DNA from: an uncultured Pelagibacteraceae bacterium
GTDB taxonomy: Bacteria > Pseudomonadota > Alphaproteobacteria > Pelagibacterales > Pelagibacteraceae
Assembly (NCBI GenBank): GCA_902543405.1
Contig: CACBYC010000004.1
Location: 1 to 64,000 of the forward strand
Direction: 5' to 3'
Length of the DNA stretch: 64,000 nt
Every line of letters starts with the position of its first letter. Position 1 is the first letter of the stretch. Made by a program: the position numbers and the translations under genes. Below are positions 45,203-55,525 of this stretch, one piece after another. The notes under the pieces are model-generated. The model made no database searches. It worked only from the letters and a program-made list of their open reading frames with translations, and was not told where the DNA came from.

Positions 45203-45664
45203 TTAATTAATTTCAAATATTGCATCAACCTCAACTGCAACACCTAAAGGTAAACTATTAGTACTTACAGCAGCACGTGTGTGCTTACCATTATTACCAA
45301 ATACATCTGTAATTAAGTCTGATGCACCATTAATAACTTTTGGTTGTTCAATAAAGTCATCTGTCGAATTAACAAAACCTGTTAATCTAATACATGATTT
45401 AATTTTTGATAAATCATCTGAGCATGCTTTTTTAGCCTGAGAAATTATATTTAATGCACATCTTTGTGCTGCTTTGTAAGCTTCCTCCGTATTAAAGTCT
45501 TTTCCAACTTTTCCCTTAATTAATTTACCATCAGAATCGGTTGATATTTGTCCAGAAATATAAAGTAAATTTCCAGAAATTTTTGTAGCAACATATGAAC
45601 CAACTGGATCAGTTGCTTTAGGCAAAACTAAACCCATTTCTTTTAATTTTGTATCAATAGACAT
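45203..45664 (-). CDS. RidA-family enamine/imine deaminase
   Basis: A 153-residue YjgF/YER057c-family protein. ISGQIS, CIRLTGFV (substrate-binding Arg), HTRAAVSTNSLPLGVAVEVD and the final acidic residue fit RidA homologues of the longer alphaproteobacterial subgroup. Members hydrolyse reactive enamines from PLP enzymes. It is 1-nt coupled to topA, and its stop abuts the ugd stop. Confidence 0.88.
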   Translation of the reverse strand: MSIDTKLKEMGLVLPKATDPVGSYVATKISGNLLYISGQISTDSDGKLIKGKVGKDFNTEEAYKAAQRCALNIISQAKKACSDDLSKIKSCIRLTGFVNSTDDFIEQPKVINGASDLITDVFGNNGKHTRAAVSTNSLPLGVAVEVDAIFEIN

Positions 45665-48225
45665 TATTTACCTTTCTTTTTCTTTTTATTCTTATCGTAC
45701 TCTTTTCTTTTCTCAATTAAAATAAGAGCTTCCTCCATTGTTAATTCGATTGGATCTTTTTCTTCAGGTATAGTAGCATTTAATGATTTGTATTTAATAT
45801 ACGGCCCATATTGACCTTTCATAATTCTTACTGGTTTTTTATCTTCGGGGTGCTCACCGAGATCTTTAATCAAAGATGATGAAATTCTTCCAGGTTTTGC
45901 CTCAGCTATTAGAGTTACGGCTCTATTAAGACCAATGCTAAATATTTCCTCAACATTTTCTAAACGTGCCGATTTATTTTCACACTTTAAATAAGGCCCA
46001 TAACGACCAACATTTACAGTAATATCTTTATCATTTTCAGGGTTCTTACCAAGACTAATTGGAAGTGAGCATAAATATTTGGCTCTATCTAAATCTATAC
46101 TTTTGATATCAATTCCTTTCGGTATAGATACGTTTTTCATATTATTGTCTTCTTTTTTTAATTTTTTCTTTTTCTTTTTAGTTTCTTCAACGTCATTTAA
46201 TTCTTTTTCATATTGAAGATAGGGGCCAAATCTTCCATTTTTTAAATATATGTCTTTACCTATATCATTTTGACCAATTAATTTTGGTTCTGCTAATGTC
46301 AATTGTTGAGCAGCTTTAGACTTTGAAAGAGGTCTTGTAAACTTACAATCCGGATAATTTGAACATCCGATAAAAGCACCACCTCGAAAACTATTTTTTA
46401 AACTTAATTGACCACTATCACATAGTTTACATTTTCTATTTATTTTTCCATCTTTATCAACTTCAAAGATTAATGATCCTAAACTTTCGTTAAGCATATC
46501 TAAGACTTCTCTAGTACGTTTTTCTTTAACGTCTGCTACATTCAAATTAAAATCTCTCCAAAATTCTTCCAAAACCTTAATCCAATTTTCTTTACCAGCT
46601 GTTATATCGTCTAATTGATCTTCCAATTTTGCAGTGAAATCATAATCCACATATTTTGAGAATAATTTTTCAAGAAAAGCGGAGAGCAATTTCCCCCTAT
46701 CAGTTGGAAAAAATCTTTTGTTTTCTATGTCTGCATAACCTCTATTTGAAATAACTGAAATTATACTTGCATATGTTGAAGGTCTTCCAATTCCTAATTC
46801 TTCTAACTTTTTAACAAGACTTGCTTCTGAATATCTTGGTGGTGGTTGAGTAAAATGTTGCTCATCCGTAAAGTCTTTAAACTTTACTTCACCTTTTACA
46901 ACATCTGGCAATATGTTTTCATCATCTTTATTTTCATCTATTCTTGAAACTTTTAAAAAACCATCAAATTTTAAAGTTGATCCACTAGCTTTACATATAT
47001 TTTTATTATCTTCAGATGTAATTGTTATAGTTTTTCTATCAAATTTTGCTGACTCCATTTGTGAAGATAGTGACCTTGACCATATCAAATTATAAAGTTT
47101 GTATTGGTCTGTGCTTAAATATTTTTTCATATCTTCAGGCACTCTACTAATCTCCGTTGGTCTGATAGCTTCATGAGCTTCTTGTGCATTTTTTGCCTTT
47201 TTTCCTGAATAATTTAAAGGGGCCGGTGGCAAATATGTTTCACCATAATTTTGAGTAATGAAATTCCTAAAAGAAGCTACAGCATCTTTTGATATATTAG
47301 TTCCATCTGTACGCATATAAGTAATTAATCCAACGGTTTCACCATCAATATCTATACCTTGATAAAGTCTTTGGGCAATTTGCATTGTTCTAGAGGCTCC
47401 AAAACCCAGTTTGCTTGACGATGTTTGTTGTAAAGTAGAAGTAGTAAAAGGACCAGAAGGGTTTCGTGTATAAATTTTAGATATTATATCTGTAATATTA
47501 TATTTTTTATTTTTAATTAAATCTAAAGCATTATTAATATCTTCTTTATTTTTAAATGAAAATTTCCCAATTTTTGTACCATCTAATTGAGTAATAGATG
47601 TATTTATATCTAAATTTTCCTTTGTTAAGAAATTTAAGTTAAGTGTCCAAAATTCCTCTGGTTTAAAAACCTCTATTTCGTGTTCCCTCTCAGTTAGTAA
47701 TCTAAGAGCAACAGATTGAACTCTTCCTGCTGATTTAGATCCTGGTAACTTTGTCCATAAAATTGGCGATATATTAAAACCTACTAAATAATCCAGCGCT
47801 CTTCTTGCCATGTAGGCATCTACAAGTTCATTTTCTATATTTCTTGGATTATCTATTCCATTTGTTACAGCTTTTTTTGTTATTTCATTAAAAACTACAC
47901 GTTCTACTTTTTTATCTTTAAGAAGTTTTTTTTCATTTAAAAACTCTTTGACATGCCAAGCAATTGCTTCACCTTCACGATCAGGGTCAGTAGCTAAAAT
48001 AATTTTTTCTGAATGTTTGGCTGTATCGGTAATTTCTTTTAAATATTTTTTTGAAAAGCTATCTACTTCCCAAATCATTTTAAAAGAATTTTCTGGATCG
48101 ACAGAACCATTTTTTGAAGGAAGGTCTCTAATATGACCATAGCTTGCTAACACAGTGTAATCTGAACCTAGATATTTGTTTATAGTTTTAGCTTTTGCAG
48201 GACTTTCAACAATTACAAGATTCAT
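45664..48225 (-). CDS. topA: DNA topoisomerase I
   Basis: An 853-residue type IA topoisomerase that relaxes negative supercoils. The TOPRIM domain has VIVESPAKAKTI and DPDREGEAIAWH; the catalytic Y303 is in GLITYMRTDGT. One Cys4 zinc ribbon is seen (CKLC ... GCSNYPDCKF, about 605-640). Three repeats with the core RFGPYLQYE, RYGPYLKCE and QYGPYIKYK then follow, and a lysine-rich tail ends it. Normal alphaproteobacterial architecture. Confidence 0.96.
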   Translation of the reverse strand: MNLVIVESPAKAKTINKYLGSDYTVLASYGHIRDLPSKNGSVDPENSFKMIWEVDSFSKKYLKEITDTAKHSEKIILATDPDREGEAIAWHVKEFLNEKKLLKDKKVERVVFNEITKKAVTNGIDNPRNIENELVDAYMARRALDYLVGFNISPILWTKLPGSKSAGRVQSVALRLLTEREHEIEVFKPEEFWTLNLNFLTKENLDINTSITQLDGTKIGKFSFKNKEDINNALDLIKNKKYNITDIISKIYTRNPSGPFTTSTLQQTSSSKLGFGASRTMQIAQRLYQGIDIDGETVGLITYMRTDGTNISKDAVASFRNFITQNYGETYLPPAPLNYSGKKAKNAQEAHEAIRPTEISRVPEDMKKYLSTDQYKLYNLIWSRSLSSQMESAKFDRKTITITSEDNKNICKASGSTLKFDGFLKVSRIDENKDDENILPDVVKGEVKFKDFTDEQHFTQPPPRYSEASLVKKLEELGIGRPSTYASIISVISNRGYADIENKRFFPTDRGKLLSAFLEKLFSKYVDYDFTAKLEDQLDDITAGKENWIKVLEEFWRDFNLNVADVKEKRTREVLDMLNESLGSLIFEVDKDGKINRKCKLCDSGQLSLKNSFRGGAFIGCSNYPDCKFTRPLSKSKAAQQLTLAEPKLIGQNDIGKDIYLKNGRFGPYLQYEKELNDVEETKKKKKKLKKEDNNMKNVSIPKGIDIKSIDLDRAKYLCSLPISLGKNPENDKDITVNVGRYGPYLKCENKSARLENVEEIFSIGLNRAVTLIAEAKPGRISSSLIKDLGEHPEDKKPVRIMKGQYGPYIKYKSLNATIPEEKDPIELTMEEALILIEKRKEYDKNKKKKKGK

Positions 48226-48262
48226 AATTAGTCAAACTACTTATAACTATTAAACTGTCAAA

Positions 48263-48838
48263 TTAATAAATTTTACTCTTAGTTTCTTCTTTGTTTATTA
48301 ATCTTTTAATATTTCCTCTATGTGTATAAAAAATCAAAACAAACATAATGATGAAAAAAATTATATTACCCTGATTGATGATTAATAAGTATATTGGTAT
48401 TGAAATAGATGCAAATAAAGAGGATAGAGATGAATATTTTGATATGAAAAAAGTTAAAATCCAAACAATTCCAAAAACGATTGCATAATAAATATTTATT
48501 GAAATTAAAATCCCAACAAAAGTTGCAACACCTTTACCACCTTTAAATTTTAGCCAAATAGGGAATAAATGTCCTAAAAATGCACAAAGAGCTGATATAT
48601 AAACTAAGTCAGGATAATTGAACTTTATATAGATAACAGGCACAACAGCTTTTGCTATATCTAAAACAAGTGTTAAAAAACCCAATGACTTATTGCCAGT
48701 TCTTAAAACATTTGTGGCACCAATATTTCCTGATCCTACATTTCTAATATCCTTTTTAAGTAAAACTTTTGTGAATAGATATCCAAAAGGTATAGAGCCA
48801 AATAGATAAGATACCAAAGCTGTTATAATATAATCCAT
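48263..48838 (-). CDS. plsY: Acyl-phosphate glycerol-3-phosphate acyltransferase
   Basis: A 191-residue membrane enzyme with five helices that makes lysophosphatidic acid from acyl phosphate. The family motifs YLFGSIPFGYLFTK, GSGNIGATNVLR and KFKGGKGVAT are all intact. The first 1 nt is shared with the pyrC' stop. It sits between topA and pyrC' as in other alphaproteobacteria. Confidence 0.95.
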   Translation of the reverse strand: MDYIITALVSYLFGSIPFGYLFTKVLLKKDIRNVGSGNIGATNVLRTGNKSLGFLTLVLDIAKAVVPVIYIKFNYPDLVYISALCAFLGHLFPIWLKFKGGKGVATFVGILISINIYYAIVFGIVWILTFFISKYSSLSSLFASISIPIYLLIINQGNIIFFIIMFVLIFYTHRGNIKRLINKEETKSKIY

Positions 48839-50127
48839 TATTCAGATTTAAATAATTCTTCACCATTAACAAATGTACTTATAACTTTACCTTGAAGTTT
48901 TTTGTCTTCAATAGGGGTATTCTTTGATTTTGATATTAATTTATCTTTTCTAACAACCCAAGGTTTATTTATATCTACAATACAAAAATCAGCATCATTT
49001 CCTGTCGATAAGTTACCTTTATTTATTTTAAGTATTTCTGCAGGTTTTGATGTTAAAGCTTTTATTATAGTTTCTAAATCAACCGATCCATTATGATATA
49101 ATTCTAAGCTCAAGGGTAATAAAGTTTCAATTCCGGATGCGCCAGTTTCTGCTTGAGCAAAGGTTAATCTTTTATTTTCCTCATCTTCAGGTTTATGATC
49201 TGAAACAATAACGTCAATTGTTTTATCATTTAATCCTTGAACTAAAGCGTTTCTATCTGTTTCTGTTCTTAAAGGTGGTGATAATTTTAAAAAGGTTTTG
49301 AAATCGCCAATGTCATTTTCATTCAAGGATAAATTGTTTATAGAAACGCCACAGCTGAAGTTTACTTTATTCTTTCTTTCTCTGATTATATCTACAGAAT
49401 TTGCAGATGAAATTTGGGCAATATGATACCTACAATTATTATATTCTAACAATGTTAAGTCTCTTTCTATAATTAATAATTCAGCACTTATTGGAATTCC
49501 TTGGAGACCAAGTTTTGTTGCTATGATACCATCATTAATCATTCCATCTTTTGATAATTCTGCATCTTCAGCATGTTGTATTATTAAGGATTTTAAATCT
49601 GATGCTGAATTCATAATCCTACTCATGATTCTAGGATTTTGAATTGTTTTTACTCCATCTGTGAAACCAATTATTCCTTTACTCTGTAATAAACCAAATT
49701 CAGTCATATTTTCTCCTTCTGCTTTTACTGTTAATGCAGCCGTAGGATAAATATTAATTTTTGACTTATCTCTTCCTCTTCTTTTAAGAAAATCAACTAT
49801 TGAAACATTATCAATTACAGGGTTTGTATTAGGCATTGTAACAACTGATGTTACGCCACCTGATAAAGCAGCCTCACTAAGGGTTCTAAAATTCTCTTTG
49901 TATTCATATCCTGGTTCACCAACAAAAACTCTCATATCCACAATACCTGGAAATATGTATTTTCCATTTAAATCGATTACCTTTTCTCTAGATGGAATGT
50001 TATTGGAATTTACTTTTTTTCCAACAGCTTCAATTTTTCCGTTTTCTCCAATTATTATTCCTCCTATTTCATTGAGGGAATTATGAGGGTCAATTATATT
50101 TGCATTTATAAAATATTTTTTTTTCAT
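48838..50127 (-). CDS. pyrC: Dihydroorotase-like protein lacking the HxH motif (PyrC')
   Basis: A 429-residue amidohydrolase-fold protein next to pyrB. In active enzymes the motif D-x-H-x-H-L-R-E-P-G binds both metals and substrate; here it reads D64-M-R-V-F-V-G-E-P-G73, so both histidines and the arginine are gone. Other parts, such as IIQHAED, YHIAQISS and SDHKPED, remain similar. Known inactive homologues (PyrC' or PyrX) act as scaffolds needed for aspartate carbamoyltransferase assembly, for example in Pseudomonas. The same role is likely here. It starts 0 nt from the pyrB end. Confidence 0.9.
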   Translation of the reverse strand: MKKKYFINANIIDPHNSLNEIGGIIIGENGKIEAVGKKVNSNNIPSREKVIDLNGKYIFPGIVDMRVFVGEPGYEYKENFRTLSEAALSGGVTSVVTMPNTNPVIDNVSIVDFLKRRGRDKSKINIYPTAALTVKAEGENMTEFGLLQSKGIIGFTDGVKTIQNPRIMSRIMNSASDLKSLIIQHAEDAELSKDGMINDGIIATKLGLQGIPISAELLIIERDLTLLEYNNCRYHIAQISSANSVDIIRERKNKVNFSCGVSINNLSLNENDIGDFKTFLKLSPPLRTETDRNALVQGLNDKTIDVIVSDHKPEDEENKRLTFAQAETGASGIETLLPLSLELYHNGSVDLETIIKALTSKPAEILKINKGNLSTGNDADFCIVDINKPWVVRKDKLISKSKNTPIEDKKLQGKVISTFVNGEELFKSE

Positions 50128-51069
50128 TTATTCACAAAAGACCTTCAAACAAGCCATCCTTACTGCAACACCTAATTCAACTTGTTCTTTTATTACACTT
50201 TTATTTATATCGTCTGCTAAGTTTGTATCAATTTCAATTCCTCTATTCATTGGACCTGGATGCATTATTAAAGCATCATCTTTAGCATATTTAATTTTAT
50301 CAGGTGTCAAACCATAATACTCATAGTATTCTCTATTAGATGATAAAAATGAACTTGTCATTCTTTCATTCTGTAATCTTAGCATCATTACTATGTCACA
50401 ATCTTTAACTCCTTTTTTCATATCAGAAAAAATATTTACTCCAAATTTTTCAATTTCATTTGGCATTAAATTTGTAGGCGCCACAATATTTACCTCTGCA
50501 CCCAACATATTTAGAAGATAGATATTTGATCTAGCTACTCTTGAATGTAGTATATCTCCACATATAGCAATTTTAAGACCTTCTATTTTTTTTCTTCTAT
50601 TTATAATTGTTAAAGCATCCAATAATGCCTGCGTTGGATGCTCTCTTCTACCATCACCTGCATTTAATACTGCACAATTAACTTTTTGAGATAGTAGGTT
50701 ACACGCACCTGAGTCTTGATGTCTTATTACAATGATGTCTGGATGCATTGCATTTAGTGTCATAGCTGTATCTATTAATGTTTCGCCTTTTTTGATAGCA
50801 GAATTTGTAATATTCATTGACATTACATCTGCACCTAACCTTTTTCCTGCCAATTCAAATGAGCTTTGAGTTCTCGTTGATGGTTCAAAAAATAAGTTTA
50901 TTTGAGTTTTACCTTTTAAAACATCTAGTTTTTTATTTTTACTTTTATTTAATTCTATAAATTTTGAGGCTTCATTAAGGATAGTTTTAACATCAGCAAC
51001 AGATAAATCCTGGATACCTAACAAATGTTTTTGAGATATTTTAATAGCTTTTTTCGATTTAGTTGCCAT
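50128..51069 (-). CDS. pyrB: Aspartate carbamoyltransferase catalytic subunit
   Basis: A 313-residue enzyme that makes carbamoyl-aspartate in pyrimidine synthesis. [15 protein letters not shown] is the carbamoyl-phosphate motif; [16 protein letters not shown] and [12 protein letters not shown] complete the active site. No regulatory PyrI is near. It directly precedes the dead dihydroorotase homologue, with which it probably forms a complex. Confidence 0.96.
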   Translation of the reverse strand: MATKSKKAIKISQKHLLGIQDLSVADVKTILNEASKFIELNKSKNKKLDVLKGKTQINLFFEPSTRTQSSFELAGKRLGADVMSMNITNSAIKKGETLIDTAMTLNAMHPDIIVIRHQDSGACNLLSQKVNCAVLNAGDGRREHPTQALLDALTIINRRKKIEGLKIAICGDILHSRVARSNIYLLNMLGAEVNIVAPTNLMPNEIEKFGVNIFSDMKKGVKDCDIVMMLRLQNERMTSSFLSSNREYYEYYGLTPDKIKYAKDDALIMHPGPMNRGIEIDTNLADDINKSVIKEQVELGVAVRMACLKVFCE

Positions 51070-51111
51070 TAAAATTAACTCTATATCTATATAGTATTAA
51101 CTATGCAACCG

Positions 51112-51567
51112 TTAATTTTGAATAAAATCTAAAGCGCCTTGTAAAATAAAAGCTGCTGCAAACTTATCAATACCTTTCTCTCTTTTACTGACATTTATAT
51201 CTAATTCACTTGATAAATTAAAAGCACCAACAGTAGATAATCTTTCATCCCACAAAGACACAGGAATAGCAATTTTATTTGAAATATTGATTGCTATATC
51301 TTTTGCTGATTGTGAAGATTTTCCGTATGTGCCATCCATATTTATTGGATTACCTATAATAATTCCTTTGATATCATATTCTTTAATGATTATTTTAAGC
51401 CCATCAATTAATTTACCTTGTTTAGATTTATCTAAGGTTTGAAGCGGAGTGGCAATTTTTTGATTATAATCACTTATTGCAATCCCAATCCTTTTTGTGC
51501 CTAAATCTATACCCAATAATCTTGAACCACTTGATAATTTGTTTTTGAATTCATTAATTGTGATCAT
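51112..51567 (-). CDS. ruvX: RuvX/YqgF family Holliday junction resolvase-like protein
   Basis: A 151-residue RNase-H-fold protein with LLGIDLGTKRIGIAISD, IIIGNPINMDGTYGKSS and WDERLST, the three conserved blocks of YqgF. In E. coli it takes part in 16S rRNA 5'-end maturation; a resolvase role has also been proposed. It is 42 bp upstream of pyrB and divergent from gatC. Confidence 0.92.
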   Translation of the reverse strand: MITINEFKNKLSSGSRLLGIDLGTKRIGIAISDYNQKIATPLQTLDKSKQGKLIDGLKIIIKEYDIKGIIIGNPINMDGTYGKSSQSAKDIAINISNKIAIPVSLWDERLSTVGAFNLSSELDINVSKREKGIDKFAAAFILQGALDFIQN

Positions 51568-51617
51568 ATTGTATATTTTTAACTTAAGTGGTACTTTGCG
51601 ACATTATTTTTTACCAT

Positions 51618-51905
51618 ATGACTATAGATCTTAAAACTGTAAAACACATATCAAAATTAGCAAGAATCTCACTTGAAGAGAAAAAAGCTGAAAAATTGGC
51701 AGATGATATGAATTCTATATTTGAATTTATTGAAAAATTAAACGAGCTAAAAACTGAGAATGTTGAACCATTAACCTCTATAGCTGAAACAACTTTAAGA
51801 TTCAGAGAAGATAAAATAACAAGCGACAATATAAGAGAAAAGATTCTTAAAAATTCTCCTGAAAAAAATGATGATTTTTTCGTTGTGCCGAAAGTAGTCG
51901 AGTAA
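51618..51905 (+). CDS. gatC: Aspartyl/glutamyl-tRNA amidotransferase subunit C
   Basis: A 95-residue subunit that stabilises the GatA-GatB complex. [19 protein letters not shown] and [18 protein letters not shown] match the family; the protein ends FFVVPKVVE as usual. The ATG at 51618 is preferred over an ATG/GTG-like extension to 51588, which adds ten residues not found in GatC. One base is shared with gatA. Confidence 0.94.
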   Translation: MTIDLKTVKHISKLARISLEEKKAEKLADDMNSIFEFIEKLNELKTENVEPLTSIAETTLRFREDKITSDNIREKILKNSPEKNDDFFVVPKVVE

Positions 51906-53362
51906 TGACAGAAATAACATCTTTGAGCCTTTTTGAATTAATTAAAAATATCAAAGAAAAGAAAATATCATCAAATGAAGTTGCAAAATCTTTTATTGAT
52001 AGAGCTCAAAAATCAAAAAAACTAAATGCATATGTAACTGAAAATTTTGAAAATTGTCTTAAACTTTCAAAAGAGTTTGATAACAAACCAAATTTTGATT
52101 TAAAACTTCCAGGCATTCCAATTGCTGTAAAAGATCTATTTTGTACAAATGAAGTAAGAACAACAGCTGGAAGCAATATCTTAAATAATTTTGTGCCTAG
52201 CTATGAATCTACTGTAACACAAAATATATGGAATGAAGGTGGTATTTTGCTTGGCAAACTTAATTGTGATGAATTTGCAATGGGCTCATCCAATGAAACA
52301 AGTTTTTTTGGTAATGTTCAAAACCCAATTGCAAAAGATTTAGTTCCAGGTGGATCATCTGGTGGTTCTTCATCAGCTTTAGCAGCAAATTTAACACCTG
52401 TAACAATAGGTACTGACACTGGTGGATCTATTAGGCAGCCTGCCTCCTTTACCGGAACCGTGGGCCTAAAACCTACCTATGGAAGTTGTTCAAGATATGG
52501 AATTGTTGCTTTTGCATCATCTCTAGACCAAGCAGGTCCTATGAGTAAAGATGTCAAAGACAGCTCCATTCTTTTAGAAGTGATCTCATCATTTGATAAA
52601 AAAGATTCAACCTCAATTGATTTTAAAAGAAATAATTATTCATCAGATTTAACTAGAAATATCAAAGGTATTAAAATTGGAATCCCAAAAGAATACAGAG
52701 TTGATGGGATGCCAGGTGAAATTGAGAGTCTTTGGAAAAAAGGTATTGAATATGCAAAAGATTGTGGAGCTGAAATAATTGATATTTCATTACCTCACAC
52801 AAGCTATGCATTGCCCACTTATTATATTGTAGCACCGGCAGAAGCTTCATCTAATTTAGCAAGATATGATGGTGTTAAATATGGCTTAAGATCTTCCGGG
52901 AAAAATTTGATTGATATGTATGAAAAAACTAGATCAGAAGGTTTTGGTGAAGAAGTAAAGAGAAGGATAATGATAGGCACCTATGTATTATCTTCTGGAT
53001 ATTATGATGCTTACTATCTTAAAGCTCAAAAGGTTAGACAATTAATTAAACAAGATTTTGATCAAGCTTATAATAAAGTCGATGCTATTTTGACACCTTC
53101 AACACCTAGTTCTGCATTTAAAATTGGAGAAAAATCTAATGATCCAGTTTCAATGTATTTAAATGATATATTTACTGTCCCAGTAAATCTTGCAGGTTTG
53201 CCTGGAATTTCAATACCTGCAGGTACAGATAAAAATAATTATCCATTAGGTTTACAAATAATAGGTAAACCGTTTGATGAACAAACAGTTTTAAATATTG
53301 CTTATTCAATGGAAGAAAAAATTAATTATAAAAATAATATAAATGATTGGTGGATGGAATAA
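51905..53362 (+). CDS. gatA: Aspartyl/glutamyl-tRNA amidotransferase subunit A
   Basis: A 485-residue amidase that frees ammonia from glutamine for transamidation of Glu-tRNA-Gln or Asp-tRNA-Asn. The Ser-Ser-Lys triad is visible: IAVKDLFC (Lys), [13 protein letters not shown] (cis-Ser) and [13 protein letters not shown] (nucleophile Ser). Length is standard. It overlaps gatB by 1 nt. Confidence 0.97.
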   Translation: MTEITSLSLFELIKNIKEKKISSNEVAKSFIDRAQKSKKLNAYVTENFENCLKLSKEFDNKPNFDLKLPGIPIAVKDLFCTNEVRTTAGSNILNNFVPSYESTVTQNIWNEGGILLGKLNCDEFAMGSSNETSFFGNVQNPIAKDLVPGGSSGGSSSALAANLTPVTIGTDTGGSIRQPASFTGTVGLKPTYGSCSRYGIVAFASSLDQAGPMSKDVKDSSILLEVISSFDKKDSTSIDFKRNNYSSDLTRNIKGIKIGIPKEYRVDGMPGEIESLWKKGIEYAKDCGAEIIDISLPHTSYALPTYYIVAPAEASSNLARYDGVKYGLRSSGKNLIDMYEKTRSEGFGEEVKRRIMIGTYVLSSGYYDAYYLKAQKVRQLIKQDFDQAYNKVDAILTPSTPSSAFKIGEKSNDPVSMYLNDIFTVPVNLAGLPGISIPAGTDKNNYPLGLQIIGKPFDEQTVLNIAYSMEEKINYKNNINDWWME

Positions 53363-54837
53363 TGTCTAAAAATAATTCGGAATATTTAATTGAACGAAAT
53401 GATAATGTTTATGAAGTTGTTATAGGACTTGAAGTTCATGCTCAAGTAACATCAAATTCAAAACTTTTTTCATCTTCTTCTACGAAATTTGGTGCCGAAC
53501 CTAACACTCAAGTAAGTTTAGTTGATGCAGCATTTCCAGGAATGCTTCCAGTAATTAATGAATATTGTATTAAACAAGCTATAAAAACTGGCATTGGTTT
53601 AAAAGCTAAGATCAATAATAAGTCAGTTTTTGATAGAAAGAATTATTTCTATGCTGATTTACCTCAAGGGTATCAAATTTCACAATATAAATACCCAATT
53701 GTGGGTGAGGGCAATATTATTTTGGATATGCCCGAAGGTCAAAAACATGTTGGAATAGAAAGATTACATTTAGAGCAGGATGCAGGAAAAAGTATTCATG
53801 ATGTTGATCCGAGTAACACACTAGTTGATCTAAATAGATCGGGTGTAGCTTTAATGGAGATTGTTAGTAAGCCTGATTTAAGATCACCTGATGAAGTCAA
53901 TGCTTATATCAAAAAACTTAGATCTATTATGAGATATTTAGGAACTTGCGATGGTAACATGCAAGAGGGATCATTGAGAGCTGATGTAAATGTGTCCGTA
54001 AGAATGAAAGGCTCAACAGATCTAGGAACGAGATGTGAAATAAAAAATGTTAATTCTATAAAGTTCATGCAAATGGCAATTATTTATGAAGCAAATAGAC
54101 AAGTTGATTTAATAGAAGAAGGTGAAGAAATAGATCAAGAAACAAGACTTTTTGATACAAAAAAAAATGAAACAAGGTCAATGAGGTCAAAAGAAGATGC
54201 TCATGATTATAGATATTTTCCAGATCCAGATTTACTTCCATTAGAGGTTACAGATGAATTTATTGATCAACTAAAATCTGAAATCCCTGAATTACCAGAT
54301 GACAAAAAGAAAAGGTTTATTGATGACTTTAAAGTTTCACCATATGAAGCAACAATATTAGTCTCTGATATTGATATAGCAAAATATTTTGAAGAAGTTG
54401 TTGCTAAAATGGGCAAAAAACGTGATATGAAACTAGCCGTAAATTGGATTACAGTTGAATTATTTGCTGTTTTAAATAATAAAAATATTGAAATTAATCA
54501 AAGTCCAATAAGTGCAAAAAATTTAGCAAAATTGATTAATTTAATTAAAAATGGAACGATTTCAGGTAAAATTGCAAAAACAATATTTGAATTAATGTTG
54601 GATGGTGACATAGATCCTCAAATAATTGTTGAAGAAAAAGGGTTAAAGCAAGAAAGCGATCCAAAAGCACTGGAGGTATTAATTGATAAAATTATCAACG
54701 AAAATAGAGAAAAAGCCATTGAATATAAACAAGGAAAAGAAAAGTTATTTGGCTTCTTTGTGGGGCAAGCAATGAAAGCTTCTGGTGGAAAAGCTAACCC
54801 TCAATTAATTAACGAAATACTAAAGAAGAAACTTTAA
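53362..54837 (+). CDS. gatB: Aspartyl/glutamyl-tRNA amidotransferase subunit B
   Basis: A 491-residue kinase/transferase subunit. [28 protein letters not shown] and [12 protein letters not shown] are family motifs; the C-terminal YqeY-like domain (about 345-491) binds tRNA. The ATG at 53362 (TAATG with the gatA stop) is chosen over a GTG five codons upstream. Together with gatC and gatA it forms a complete operon. Confidence 0.97.
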   Translation: MSKNNSEYLIERNDNVYEVVIGLEVHAQVTSNSKLFSSSSTKFGAEPNTQVSLVDAAFPGMLPVINEYCIKQAIKTGIGLKAKINNKSVFDRKNYFYADLPQGYQISQYKYPIVGEGNIILDMPEGQKHVGIERLHLEQDAGKSIHDVDPSNTLVDLNRSGVALMEIVSKPDLRSPDEVNAYIKKLRSIMRYLGTCDGNMQEGSLRADVNVSVRMKGSTDLGTRCEIKNVNSIKFMQMAIIYEANRQVDLIEEGEEIDQETRLFDTKKNETRSMRSKEDAHDYRYFPDPDLLPLEVTDEFIDQLKSEIPELPDDKKKRFIDDFKVSPYEATILVSDIDIAKYFEEVVAKMGKKRDMKLAVNWITVELFAVLNNKNIEINQSPISAKNLAKLINLIKNGTISGKIAKTIFELMLDGDIDPQIIVEEKGLKQESDPKALEVLIDKIINENREKAIEYKQGKEKLFGFFVGQAMKASGGKANPQLINEILKKKL

Positions 54838-54874
54838 TTTTAACGAAACCTATAGTCATTATATAATTAAATAG

Positions 54875-55525
54875 ATGGGTAAGAACATTGAAATCTCAGA
54901 AAAAATTGAAAAATATATTAATAATTATAGTTTCAAACTAAACCCGGTTCAAAGAGAAATCATAGATTATAATAATACACTTGGAAATGAAAAGAGAATG
55001 CAAGTAGCTATATCTCAATGTCATTTTATCCACTTAATAATAAAAATATCTAATATAAAAAATGTACTTGAGATTGGAACTTTTACAGGTTTAAGTGCTC
55101 TTTCTATTGCCCTAGCACTTCCAGATGATGGAAAACTTACAACACTTGATAAAGACAAAGAGAGAAACAAGATTGCAGTAAGTTTTTTCAAGAAAGCCAA
55201 TCAAGATAAAAAAATTCAAACAATTGTAAAACCTGCGCTAGATAGTTTAGATCAATTGAAAAATCAAAAATATGATATGGTTTTCATTGATGCTGATAAG
55301 CTTAACTATAAAGAATATTATGAAAAATCATTTAAGATGATAAATAAAGGTGGTTTAATCCTCATTGATAATGTTTTATGGCATGGTGAAGTTGCAGATG
55401 AAGATAATATCGATAAATTTACATTAAATATAAGAGAATTAAATAAGCATGTTTCAACCGATGAAAGGGTAGAACAAATAATTATCCCATTAGGAGATGG
55501 AATGACTGTTTGTAGGGTTTTGTAA
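54875..55525 (+). CDS. Class I SAM-dependent O-methyltransferase (CCoAOMT-like)
   Basis: A 216-residue methyltransferase of the caffeoyl-CoA/catechol O-methyltransferase type. The SAM motif is VLEIGTFTGLSALSIALALP, and FIDADKLNYKEYYE and LILIDNVLWHGEVAD hold the metal-binding acidic residues. The bacterial substrate is unknown; a hydroxylated aromatic or a modified base is possible. It overlaps trhO by 1 nt, so a shared role with tRNA uridine hydroxylation is conceivable: in E. coli, 5-hydroxyuridine in tRNA is methylated or carboxymethylated, and TrmR is a similar O-methyltransferase in Bacillus. Confidence 0.85.
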   Translation: MGKNIEISEKIEKYINNYSFKLNPVQREIIDYNNTLGNEKRMQVAISQCHFIHLIIKISNIKNVLEIGTFTGLSALSIALALPDDGKLTTLDKDKERNKIAVSFFKKANQDKKIQTIVKPALDSLDQLKNQKYDMVFIDADKLNYKEYYEKSFKMINKGGLILIDNVLWHGEVADEDNIDKFTLNIRELNKHVSTDERVEQIIIPLGDGMTVCRVL

